The position numbers and the translations under genes were made by a program. Positions 1 through 5,648 of a DNA stretch of 8,151 nt are shown in pieces; positions within the stretch are counted from its first letter, which is position 1; each line of letters begins with the position of its first letter. The notes under the pieces were generated by a model. It saw only the letters and a list, made by a program, of their open reading frames with translations, was not told the DNA's origin and ran no database searches. The stretch spans positions 1 to 8,151 of the forward strand of contig MFJJ01000025.1 of NCBI GenBank assembly GCA_001780895.1. Reading direction: 5' to 3'. The DNA comes from Candidatus Gottesmanbacteria bacterium RIFCSPHIGHO2_01_FULL_46_14. GTDB lineage: Bacteria; Patescibacteriota; Microgenomatia; UBA10105; UBA927.

Positions 1-425
1 TCGAGATAGTGGGCAAGCTTGGTCCGTTCATGCTTTGGAAATTTTTTCCAGGCACCTGTTTTTTGCTCCTCGGTTAATCGGTTGATTTTTTCTATATTTT
101 TATGAACCGCGTCCCAATTCGTGAGAAATCCCCCGATCCAGCGATGGGTGAGATACGGCGCACCGACTTTCTCAACTGCTTCTTTGACCACCCCCGCTGC
201 CTGGCGTTTCGTCCCCACAAAAAGCATTTCTCCGCCGGCAGCGACGATACCCTTCATGTATGCAAGCGCTGCCTCTAAACCGGTCTTAGTCTTGGCAAGG
301 TCAATAATGTGGATCCCGTCTTTTTGGGTATAGATAAATGAGGCGGCCTTGGGGTTCCACCGTTCAGCCTTGTGCCCAAAATGACACCCGGCTTCCAATA
401 ATGATTGTAAACTAATTTCCTGCAT
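1..425 (-). CDS. rpsB: 30S ribosomal protein S2, N-terminal part (runs off left edge)
   Basis: This encodes the first 141 residues of ribosomal protein S2, which binds the 30S head/body junction near the mRNA exit and the 3' end of 16S rRNA. The N-terminal family signature is clear: AGCHFGHKAERWNPK at residues 12-26 (usual form AGVHFGHQTRRWNPKM), GIHIIDLAKT at 38-47, MLFVGTKRQA at 67-76 and RWIGGFLTNW at 95-104. The remaining roughly 100 residues lie outside the window. The ATG at 425 is chosen because it places the conserved ISLQSLLEAG block exactly at the N-terminus. No Shine-Dalgarno sequence precedes it. The gene follows glyA on the same strand but has its own promoter near 630-658 and a long structured leader containing a terminator hairpin, so attenuation or autoregulation is plausible. 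The identification is secure. Confidence 0.97.
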   Translation of the reverse strand, partial: MQEISLQSLLEAGCHFGHKAERWNPKAASFIYTQKDGIHIIDLAKTKTGLEAALAYMKGIVAAGGEMLFVGTKRQAAGVVKEAVEKVGAPYLTHRWIGGFLTNWDAVHKNIEKINRLTEEQKTGAWKKFPKHERTKLAHYL

Positions 426-433
426 AATCGTTT

Positions 434-502
434 TGTCATTCCGGCCTCTGAGCCGGAATCCAGTATTTATCAAGTGGATGCCGGATCAAGTCCGGCATGA
501 CA
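434..502. repeat. REP-like palindromic repeat with two hairpins
   Basis: Two related GC-rich palindromes lie side by side, in inverted arrangement, bounded by TGTCA at 434-438 and TGACA at 498-502. Arm one pairs ATTCCGGC (438-445) with GCCGGAAT (452-459). Arm two pairs ATGCCGGA (478-485) with TCCGGCAT (491-498). Both pairings are perfect. From memory, sequences of the type 'GGAT-nCCGG-TCAAG-CCGGnAT-GACA' recur as dispersed palindromic repeats in many unrelated bacterial genomes. Here the element sits in the rpsB 5' untranslated region, ending 9 nt before the start codon, so the rpsB mRNA would carry both hairpins. Confidence 0.75.
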
Positions 503-504
503 AC

Positions 505-535
505 ATAAAACAAAAGCGCCGATACGCCGGCGCTT
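505..535 (-). terminator. Intrinsic terminator/attenuator in the rpsB leader
   Basis: An 8-bp perfect stem (514-521 with 528-535, AAGCGCCG/CGGCGCTT) closes a 6-nt loop. On the minus strand it is followed by TTTTGTTTTAT, a typical U-rich tract. It lies about 90 nt downstream of the promoter at 630-658 and about 90 nt upstream of the rpsB start. It would therefore either end a short RNA or act as an attenuator that rpsB transcription must read through. No better promoter was found between it and rpsB. Confidence 0.75.
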
Positions 536-543
536 AACAATAA

Positions 544-610
544 GCTATTAGCGTATCTCTTGAACCTCCATTCGCTGCCTCACCTCATCGGCGGGAGAGA
601 TACTTATAGC
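544..610 (-). ncRNA. Structured leader RNA upstream of rpsB
   Basis: On the minus-strand transcript, ATAGC/GCTAT (606-610 with 544-548) and GTATCTCT/AGAGATAC (596-603 with 553-560) form a two-part stem. A small internal loop separates the parts (604-605 opposite 549-552). The stem encloses a 35-nt G/A-rich loop region (561-595). That loop contains two Shine-Dalgarno-like tracts, GAGGTGAGG (578-586) and GGAGG (565-569), in a window where real genes mostly lack such sequences. The stem starts about a dozen nt after the predicted transcription start and is followed by the terminator hairpin. Promoter, structured domain, terminator, then ribosomal protein gene is the layout of a cis-regulatory leader, possibly an S2 autoregulatory site. 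A free-standing small RNA is the alternative. I do not recognise it as a known riboswitch class. Confidence 0.55.
548..571 (-). CDS. Possible 7-codon leader ORF (MEVQEIR)
   Basis: An ATG at 571 is preceded at 6 nt by the GAGGTGAGG tract (578-586). It opens a seven-codon frame encoding MEVQEIR that ends in TAA followed directly by TAG. The codons run through the 3' strand of the long leader stem, so a translating ribosome would unfold it upstream of the terminator hairpin. It has one of the best ribosome-binding contexts in the window. The peptide has no run of a single amino acid of the kind used in amino-acid attenuation. It could easily be chance within a G-rich RNA loop. Confidence 0.25.
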   Translation of the reverse strand: MEVQEIR

Positions 611-629
611 GAATGTGCGTAATTTACAG

Positions 630-658
630 AGTATACCAATTTTTCAAACCAACATCAA
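630..658 (-). promoter_or_regulatory. Sigma70-type promoter for the rpsB leader
   Basis: On the minus strand, TTGATG (653-658) and TATACT (630-635) are separated by exactly 17 nt. The predicted start is near 623. It lies between the glyA stop and the structured leader, so rpsB (or the leader RNA) has its own transcription start independent of glyA. Confidence 0.7.
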
Positions 659-666
659 ATTCTACT

Positions 667-692
667 GTTACTATGTTTTAGAACATGGTAAC
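667..692 (-). other. Hairpin just after the glyA stop
   Basis: An 11-bp arm (667-677) pairs with 682-692 around a 4-nt loop, with one wobble/mismatch position (GTTACYATGTT type). It begins three bases past the glyA stop codon. No U-tract follows on the minus strand, so it is not a classical intrinsic terminator. It may protect the glyA mRNA 3' end or terminate weakly before the rpsB promoter. Confidence 0.4.
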
Positions 693-695
693 ATG

Positions 696-2030
696 TTAGG
701 AAACGGGGAAACGCTTGCAGAGGGTTTTGACGTCACGAGTTATGGCAAGAAGTTTTTTGTTTTTCCAAAGTTGGGCCTTTACCTTTTTGACAAACGTTGC
801 CCGCTCTTCTTTTGCTTCAGGTAGACGGTAATGGGCTACTTCCTGGACGACTTGAAAAATCCATACTCCTATGCGCTTCATTTCTTTTTCTTTCATACCC
901 CGTGTCGTCACGATAGGCGTACCGAGCCTCACGCCTGATGGATACATCGGAGGATTCACGTCGTGAGGAACAGTGTTGTAGTTAGCGACAATGCCGGCTA
1001 CTTCCAGCGCTTCGGCAACAATATTGCCGATCACCTTCTGCGGCCGAAGGTCGATAACCAAAAGATGACAGTCTGTTCCGCCGGTTGTCAACGTCAGTCC
1101 CTGATCTTGCAAAACTTGTGCAAGCGCTTTGGCATTTTTTACAATTTGTTTTGCATAGGTTCTAAATTTCAGTGTCGCTGCTTCCTTCAGACACACGGCT
1201 ATTGCCGCCGTGACATTGTCGTGCGGACCGCCGGATAAACCCGGAAACACCGCACGGTCTATCTTTTTGCCCATATCCGGATCTTTTTTGAGTCCCCGCT
1301 CGGTAACGAGAAGTATTGCTCCCCGCGGACCGCGGAGCGTTTTATGGGTTGTGAACATAACAACATCTGCATACGGCACGGGCGTTGGGTATACCCCACC
1401 GACAATGAGTCCCGCAACATGAGAAACGTCTGCCAAAAAATACGCGCCCACGCTATCGGCAATGTGCCGCCACTTTTTCCAATCAAGGAATCGGGGATAC
1501 GCCGTTGTCCCTATGGATAAAATATTGGGCCTCTCTTTTTTGACCAGCGCCGCGACCTTGTCCATATCAATCCTGCCATCAGGCTCAACATCAAACTGCG
1601 CCGACTGATAATACTTTCCGGAGAATGTCACCTCGGGATGGCCGTGCGTCAGATGCCCGCCGCCGGAGAGTTTCAACCCCATAATTTTGTCGCCTGGTGA
1701 AAGCAGTGCAAAATAAACAGCAGAGTTGGCAGGAGATCCTGAGTATGACTGGACATTTGCATGGGGCACGCCAAACAGTTTCTTTACTCGTTCCCGTGCG
1801 AGTACTTCTATTTCATCAATATATCGGTTTCCCTGATAGTAGCGGTGGCTGGCGTATCCTTCTGAGTATTTATTGGTAAGCACCGACCCCAGCGCTTCAC
1901 GGACGGCAGCAGAGGCATAGTTTTCCGAGGGAATCATTTCGAGAACCTCTTCCTGCCGCTTGGCTTCGGATGCAATGAGTGATGCAATTTTGGCGTCTGC
2001 TTGTCTTACATTCATAGGTTTTAGATTCAC
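696..2030 (-). CDS. glyA: Serine hydroxymethyltransferase
   Basis: This is a cytoplasmic PLP enzyme that interconverts serine and glycine while moving a one-carbon unit onto tetrahydrofolate. It is the main source of methylene-THF, for example for thymidylate synthesis. The 444-residue protein shows the family landmarks in order: IPSENYAS (33-40), NKYSEGYASHRYYQG (53-67), SYSGSPAN (95-102), the PLP-stacking region GGHLTHG (124-130), DVSHVAGLI (201-209), the PLP lysine K230 in THKTLRGPRG, FPGLSGGP (262-269), and SGVRLGTP with substrate-binding R369 followed by VTTRG. It is about 25 residues longer than the E. coli enzyme, mostly in a C-terminal tail. The start at 2030 fits the promoter at 2059-2087. 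An internal ATG at codon 6 is an alternative, and neither has a Shine-Dalgarno sequence. It is transcribed divergently from the orphan gene at 2095. Confidence 0.96.
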   Translation of the reverse strand: MNLKPMNVRQADAKIASLIASEAKRQEEVLEMIPSENYASAAVREALGSVLTNKYSEGYASHRYYQGNRYIDEIEVLARERVKKLFGVPHANVQSYSGSPANSAVYFALLSPGDKIMGLKLSGGGHLTHGHPEVTFSGKYYQSAQFDVEPDGRIDMDKVAALVKKERPNILSIGTTAYPRFLDWKKWRHIADSVGAYFLADVSHVAGLIVGGVYPTPVPYADVVMFTTHKTLRGPRGAILLVTERGLKKDPDMGKKIDRAVFPGLSGGPHDNVTAAIAVCLKEAATLKFRTYAKQIVKNAKALAQVLQDQGLTLTTGGTDCHLLVIDLRPQKVIGNIVAEALEVAGIVANYNTVPHDVNPPMYPSGVRLGTPIVTTRGMKEKEMKRIGVWIFQVVQEVAHYRLPEAKEERATFVKKVKAQLWKNKKLLAITRDVKTLCKRFPVS

Positions 2031-2035
2031 GTATG

Positions 2036-2063
2036 TTGACGACGATGGAATGCATGCTATAAT
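2036..2063 (+). promoter_or_regulatory. Rightward arm of the bidirectional promoter
   Basis: TTGACG (2036-2041) and a perfect TATAAT (2058-2063) are 16 nt apart. The predicted start is near 2070, giving a leader of about 25 nt before the ATG at 2095. Its -10 box overlaps, by five bases, the -10 box of the leftward glyA promoter. Confidence 0.75.
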
Positions 2064-2087
2064 ACCAACTCAACTGCTCAAAAACAA
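2059..2087 (-). promoter_or_regulatory. Leftward arm of the bidirectional promoter (glyA)
   Basis: On the minus strand, TTGTTT (2082-2087) and TATTAT (2059-2064) are separated by 17 nt. The predicted start near 2052 gives a glyA leader of about 22 nt. The -10 is offset by one base from the rightward TATAAT, so both polymerases would melt the same DNA and cannot initiate at the same time. Confidence 0.55.
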
Positions 2088-2094
2088 GAATCAC

Positions 2095-2379
2095 ATGGCA
2101 ATTTCTCCAGCCTACGTTGAAAGCGAATATCGTGATACGTTTGTTCCAATGGAAATTGTTGGAACGGTCGTCCCTGTCGAAGGAACGATAGTTTTAGTCG
2201 GTGCTCATACGCAACTAGAGGGAGTAAGCCCTGCTGGTCCCTGTGATTCAGCAACAGGAAAAGTAACGTTCGAACGGCATGGGACTAAGATTGTTAAAGG
2301 TGAAAGTATCCCAGATATCATTCCTGTGGTGGTCTGCAGTAGAGGTAATTGTGACGCAAAAGCATTTCCCCAGACCTAA
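2095..2379 (+). CDS. Hypothetical 94-aa protein
   Basis: I do not recognise this protein. The 94 residues are rich in Val, Thr, Gly and Pro and have a pattern suggesting beta-strands. Examples are VPMEIVGTVVPVEGTIVLVG at 17-36 and IPDIIPVVVCSR at 72-83. There are cysteines at 50, 81 and 86. There is no signal peptide or transmembrane helix, so it is probably a small cytoplasmic beta domain. The frame is open further upstream, into the glyA start region. I chose the ATG at 2095 because it lies downstream of the predicted transcription start near 2070 and any earlier start would overlap the promoter. No Shine-Dalgarno is visible. An internal ATG at 2149 is a less likely start. The strong consensus promoter directly upstream is the main argument that it is a real gene. 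The neighbours give no clear hint of function. Confidence 0.6.
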   Translation: MAISPAYVESEYRDTFVPMEIVGTVVPVEGTIVLVGAHTQLEGVSPAGPCDSATGKVTFERHGTKIVKGESIPDIIPVVVCSRGNCDAKAFPQT

Positions 2380-2406
2380 AACATTCCATTTTTTCTGATA
2401 CCTCAT

Positions 2407-2435
2407 TTGTCAACTCCCATTTAGCGTGTTAGAAT
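2407..2435 (+). promoter_or_regulatory. Promoter of the guanylate-kinase-like gene
   Basis: TTGTCA (2407-2412) and TAGAAT (2430-2435) are separated by 17 nt. The predicted start is near 2442, giving a leader of only about 16 nt with no Shine-Dalgarno. The gene at 2458 therefore need not depend on transcription of the orphan gene before it. Confidence 0.65.
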
Positions 2436-2457
2436 CGGCCCGACTGCCTTACCCTAC

Positions 2458-3330
2458 ATGATTCCCAAAGAACGACGAGTGCAAAGTACCACGTGGCCTT
2501 TTGGTGGAAGATATCCGGAGGCTGAAGCATGGTTAAACACCGGACGCGGTAAACTGGGAAGTTTATGGGATTTGATTATAGAGCAACATGAGTTACATCC
2601 AAAAACATTAAAAGCGTTAGGGGGATATGGCGAGTACAGCAATGCCATAGACATTGATCCTCTCGTTTGGATGAAACCCGATGTCATGACGCGTTTTATG
2701 GGTAAACCAAAAGGATTGATTGCGGTTATGGCACCCTCCGCCGGAGGAAAAGACACGATTCTTCGTCAGATCAAATCCACTCATCCCGATCTTATAGATA
2801 TTGTTGTGACGCATACCACAAAACCCCCAAGGACTGAGGACAGAGAAGGAGAAACGTATTATTTCGTTGATAATACAGTGTTTGACACCATGGTGAATGA
2901 AGATAAGTTTGCAGAGCACGTACCGCAGTTTGGTCGGCGTTATGGAACGTCCCGTCAAGCCATTCAGGAATCAATCGATGCCCCTCAACCGATCACCGTT
3001 TGGCGAGGAGAACCGATTGGTTGGAACAGGTTGCAATATGAACTTAAGCGAATCCATCCTGATGTGCCGTACGCATCATGCTTCATCCTCCCTGAAATAT
3101 CGGCAACTACCTTGGCTTTATGGATTTTGAATAAGAGAGGTGCGGAATCCCCTATAGCACGTATAGAAAAAGCAGTGATGGAGGTGTACGCAGGGGGGGC
3201 AATGGAGATATGCATTGTGAATCCGTATCAGCCCGATGAAGGCCCGACACAAGCTACGAACGCCCTCATCAGTGTTTTTACCGCGATACAACGCATGCAG
3301 AGAACTAATTACGTAAGTACTCCTGGGTAG
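2458..3330 (+). CDS. Guanylate-kinase-like P-loop protein with N-terminal extension
   Basis: Residues 85-280 follow the guanylate kinase layout. A P-loop APSAGGKDT lies at 92-100. The NMP-binding block THTTKPPRTEDREGETYYF spans 118-136, then FAEHVPQFGRRYGTSR (151-166), an inferred LID/helix region and IVNPY (253-257) before the C-terminal helix. Residues 1-84 form an extension absent from ordinary Gmk (about 205 aa), which I do not recognise. Several usual residues differ. The Walker A Ser/Thr is Asp (GKD). The first GMP-phosphate arginine of TTRxPR is Lys122, though Arg125 is kept. The conserved DIDxQG strand end reads WRGEPIG (182-188). GKD also occurs in PhnN, the ribose-1,5-bisphosphokinase of this superfamily, so it may still be an active kinase on another substrate. 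A canonical gmk may exist elsewhere. The 3' end overlaps convergent udp by 22 nt. Confidence 0.8.
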   Translation: MIPKERRVQSTTWPFGGRYPEAEAWLNTGRGKLGSLWDLIIEQHELHPKTLKALGGYGEYSNAIDIDPLVWMKPDVMTRFMGKPKGLIAVMAPSAGGKDTILRQIKSTHPDLIDIVVTHTTKPPRTEDREGETYYFVDNTVFDTMVNEDKFAEHVPQFGRRYGTSRQAIQESIDAPQPITVWRGEPIGWNRLQYELKRIHPDVPYASCFILPEISATTLALWILNKRGAESPIARIEKAVMEVYAGGAMEICIVNPYQPDEGPTQATNALISVFTAIQRMQRTNYVSTPG

Positions 3331-4142
3331 AGATAGTCCTTTTTCCTAAATTTCTTCTTTTTATCCCACCCATGAAGAATTGCCACCGCACGGCTGGCAA
3401 CCAGGCCTGCCCGCTTTTGCATCTCGTCGTCGATCCGAAACTCATCCGTCACGCGGTTGGCGATGATACAGCACACTGCCCCAGCACGTTTACCAAAAAT
3501 GCTCGCCATAGTAAAAAGCGTCGCTGCCTCCATTTCGAAATTTTGTACCCCTGCCGATTGCATATCGTCTAAGACATGCTCTTTGAAACTTGGAAAATAA
3601 TTCTCATACGCCGGTCTCCCCTGCCCTGTGTAAAACGTATCGGTTGAGGCGGTGATCCCGACGTGGTAGCGGACCTTGAGTTCTTCCGCGGCTTCGATAA
3701 GCGCCATCACCACTTCGTAGCTGGCTACTGCCGGATATTCCGGTATTACAAAATCTTTGCTTGTTCCTTCCAGACGCACCGCGGCGGTCGATATGACCAA
3801 ATCCCCGATCTTCTGGCCTTTCTGGATGCCGCCGGTTGAGCCCACTCTGATGAAGGTATCCACTCCGATGCGGCAGAGTTCGTCAACGGCGATAGCCAAC
3901 GATGGCCCGCCGATCCCTGAACTCGTGCACGTTATCGGCACCCCCTGAAATTTCCCCGTCATCGTGTGGTACTCGCGATGATTAGCAACTTCCCGGGCGC
4001 TATCCCACAGCGAGGCGATTTTGCCCACCCTCGCCGGATCGCCGGGAACCAGAACAAACGGCGCCACATCCCCGGACCCACATTCAATGTGATACTGCTT
4101 GCCCCCGATAACGGGAGCTTTGGCAGAGATTTTTTGTTTCAC
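3309..4142 (-). CDS. udp: Uridine phosphorylase
   Basis: The enzyme splits uridine with phosphate into uracil and ribose-1-phosphate, feeding pyrimidine salvage and pentose metabolism in the cytoplasm. The 277-aa protein has the NP-I family signatures: PGDPARV (33-39, phosphate loop), SGIGGPSLAIAVDEL (75-89), FIRVGSTGGIQ (97-107) with the phosphate-binding arginine, and FEMEAATL (202-209) for ribose binding. FYTGQGR (170-176) keeps the Gln and Arg that hold uracil in E. coli Udp (there FYPGQER), which favours uridine over purine nucleosides. A basic tail of roughly 20 residues (KKKKFRKK) exceeds the usual 253 aa length and is partly encoded in the overlap with the convergent gene. The start is a GTG at 4142, because an in-frame TAA lies just upstream and no ATG fits. 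It begins 15 nt after the 63-aa gene and is probably its operon partner. Confidence 0.93.
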   Translation of the reverse strand: MKQKISAKAPVIGGKQYHIECGSGDVAPFVLVPGDPARVGKIASLWDSAREVANHREYHTMTGKFQGVPITCTSSGIGGPSLAIAVDELCRIGVDTFIRVGSTGGIQKGQKIGDLVISTAAVRLEGTSKDFVIPEYPAVASYEVVMALIEAAEELKVRYHVGITASTDTFYTGQGRPAYENYFPSFKEHVLDDMQSAGVQNFEMEAATLFTMASIFGKRAGAVCCIIANRVTDEFRIDDEMQKRAGLVASRAVAILHGWDKKKKFRKKDYLYPGVLT

Positions 4143-4157
4143 AGAGAGTACTTGACG

Positions 4158-4349
4158 TTATTTATTTGCTACTTGCTCTTTAGCGAATTTCGTATTTGAT
4201 TGCGCATCACTAGATAATTCTTCTTCTGGAAACGGTCTGACTGGTTCGTCTAAGGGCAGCCTTTTCTTCTTAGGTTCTCCGAAGTCTCCAGTTCTTGGAT
4301 CATAGTCTGCTTCTTCAAGTATAACATTGCTTGGATTTTCAACGGCCAT
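4158..4349 (-). CDS. Hypothetical 63-aa charged protein
   Basis: This is a small unrecognised protein packed between tdk (18 nt upstream) and udp (15 nt downstream). It is highly charged, with acidic stretches at 11-18 and 41-48 (FPEEELSS) and a basic KKKRLP at 27-32. It has no hydrophobic core, signal peptide or membrane segment, so it is probably largely disordered or partner-dependent. The ATG at 4349 follows AGAGAAGGG, one of the few Shine-Dalgarno-like tracts in the window, at roughly 9 nt. That and the operon-like spacing are the main evidence that it is translated. No function can be assigned. Its position suggests co-expression with the pyrimidine salvage enzymes but does not prove a role there. 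Confidence 0.6.
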   Translation of the reverse strand: MAVENPSNVILEEADYDPRTGDFGEPKKKRLPLDEPVRPFPEEELSSDAQSNTKFAKEQVANK

Positions 4350-4367
4350 TTATATCATCCCTTCTCT

Positions 4368-4943
4368 TTATTTGTAAATCTTATGACATCGTTCGCAGAC
4401 CGCAATGTATTTGTCAGCGGCTCCCACGTCTACTTGGAATTTCCCGCCTCTCACCCGCTCGCTATGGCGAGCAAGGTTCCCGCATTTTTGGCACACCGCC
4501 ATGAGTTCAAGCCGTTCATCTGCGAGCCCCATGAGCTCCGGGGTCGCACCAAAGGGTTTTCGCATATAATCGTACATAAGACCGGAAGCGATTACATGAA
4601 TCCCAAGTTTCTTAAGCTTCCTGATAATTTCCAACACTTTTTCTTTATCAAAAAACTGCACTTCATCAAAGATGACTTTATCCACTCCCTGCTGGGTAAT
4701 CGCATCAATTATATGATCGGGTGATAACCCGTCAACAACGAGTGCCGGAGTTTTGCGGTGATCATGGCTGTATATTTCGTTTTTCGAGTATCGAGAATCG
4801 ATAGCAGGCTTGACCGTGAGGACTTTGTGCCCCATTCGGGTGAACACTTCGACCAGGGCCACCAGCTTACCGGTCTTGCCGCTAAACATGGGGCCAGCAA
4901 TGACGGTGAGTTTGCCTATTTTTTTATGATTTTTGGATACCAT
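4368..4943 (-). CDS. tdk: Thymidine kinase (TK1 type)
   Basis: The enzyme phosphorylates thymidine (and deoxyuridine) to the monophosphate with ATP. The 191-aa protein has a P-loop GPMFSGKT (17-24), the SRY...SHD segment (50-61), a Walker B/catalytic DEVQFF (93-98) whose Glu is the expected base, IASGLMYDYMRKPFG (118-132), the lasso/nucleoside-binding end VDVGAADKYIAVC (171-183) and a zinc ribbon with Cys151, Cys154, Cys183 and Cys186. Within the usually conserved GLDxDFRGxPFG, the residues read GLMYDYMRKPFG, a local departure. Length is normal for bacterial TK1. The start codon lies 20 nt inside the end of tmk, so the two are probably translationally coupled. The product of this enzyme, dTMP, is the substrate of Tmk. 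No Shine-Dalgarno is evident. Confidence 0.95.
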   Translation of the reverse strand: MVSKNHKKIGKLTVIAGPMFSGKTGKLVALVEVFTRMGHKVLTVKPAIDSRYSKNEIYSHDHRKTPALVVDGLSPDHIIDAITQQGVDKVIFDEVQFFDKEKVLEIIRKLKKLGIHVIASGLMYDYMRKPFGATPELMGLADERLELMAVCQKCGNLARHSERVRGGKFQVDVGAADKYIAVCERCHKIYK

Positions 4944-5568
4944 TGGTAGTAAGTAACGTATCTACGTGTCTCCAGATAACGGCGGCTACTTCTTCTATAC
5001 CCGCATTTGCATCGATGATGATAAATCGCTTTGGATTTTTCTTTGCTAAATAAGCATATCCTTTTACAACTGAATCATAAAATGTATTTCGTTGAAGATC
5101 CAATCGGTCTGATTTTGTGGAATTTTTTCGGCGTATAGCACCGACTTCTACGTCTACATTGAGGAGAAATGTGGCGTCGGGCATAAGATTATTAATAGCA
5201 AACGAATTAAGTGAGGTAATAAATTCCTCTCCCAACTTTCTCCCGAATCCCTGATACGCAATATTGCTATCAACATAACGGTCTGAAATGACAATTTTGC
5301 CCATCTCAAGTCCTGGTTCGATAACTTCTCTGACGTGTTGCGCCCGGTCTGCAGCCATGAGGAATGCTTCCGTGATACCGCGAAGATCAGAATTTTTCGA
5401 ATCGTGGGTAATGGCACGAATGAGCGTACCAATTCTCGTGCCTCCCGGTTCGCGGGTAGCAACAATAGGGTAGCCATCTTCGGTGAGATGACGCACAAGG
5501 ATTTCTACTTGGACAGATTTTCCTGATCCTTCCCCGCCCTCAAACGTAATAAAAAATCCGCGTTTCAT
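4924..5568 (-). CDS. tmk: Thymidylate kinase (dTMP kinase)
   Basis: The enzyme converts dTMP to dTDP, the step shared by de novo and salvage routes to dTTP. The 214-aa protein shows a P-loop EGGEGSGKS (10-18), the substrate-binding REPGGT (39-44), DRY in ISDRYVDSNIAYQG (95-97 is DRY, region 94-107) and a basic LID RRKNSTKSDRLD (146-157). The P-loop lacks a catalytic basic residue while the LID is basic, as in E. coli-type (class II) enzymes. The frame stays open to an ATG at 5619. I prefer 5568 because KRGFFITFEGGEGSGK aligns with the normal N-terminus and a candidate promoter (5583-5611) lies inside the extra stretch. There is no Shine-Dalgarno. It overlaps tdk by 20 nt and lies 80 nt after the zincin gene. 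Confidence 0.95.
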   Translation of the reverse strand: MKRGFFITFEGGEGSGKSVQVEILVRHLTEDGYPIVATREPGGTRIGTLIRAITHDSKNSDLRGITEAFLMAADRAQHVREVIEPGLEMGKIVISDRYVDSNIAYQGFGRKLGEEFITSLNSFAINNLMPDATFLLNVDVEVGAIRRKNSTKSDRLDLQRNTFYDSVVKGYAYLAKKNPKRFIIIDANAGIEEVAAVIWRHVDTLLTTNGIQKS

Positions 5569-5582
5569 AGGCAACGCAAATA

Positions 5583-5611
5583 ATGATAGTAAAACTTCCC
5601 GCACGGTACAA
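5583..5611 (-). promoter_or_regulatory. Candidate promoter for tmk-tdk-orf63-udp
   Basis: On the minus strand, TTGTAC (5606-5611) and TATCAT (5583-5588) are separated by 17 nt. The -10 matches well and the -35 only at its first three bases. The predicted start near 5576 gives a leader of about 7 nt before the ATG at 5568. It lies in the 80-nt gap after the zincin gene and could transcribe the pyrimidine salvage genes separately. Confidence 0.45.
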
Positions 5612-5648
5612 GAGATCAAACCCCATGCTTTGGATCATCCCTATGGTC

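Noticed and set aside
434..535. CRISPR-like array from the clustered palindromes before rpsB
   Set aside because: There are only two related palindromes in inverted arrangement plus a separate terminator hairpin, with no regular direct repeats or spacers.
1960..2094. Upstream extension of the 94-aa gene to an ATG at 1960
   Set aside because: It would overlap glyA antisense and include the promoter. The predicted transcription start near 2070 lies downstream of it.
2617..2958. A 113-codon minus-strand frame opposite the guanylate-kinase-like gene
   Set aside because: It is antisense to a clear P-loop protein and has no motif or promoter of its own.
4383..4724. A 113-codon plus-strand frame opposite tdk
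   Set aside because: It is a shadow of the thymidine kinase frame, which has all expected catalytic and zinc-binding residues.
5569..5619. N-terminal extension of tmk to the ATG at 5619
   Set aside because: The extra 17 residues lie before the normal Tmk N-terminus and overlap a candidate promoter at 5583-5611.
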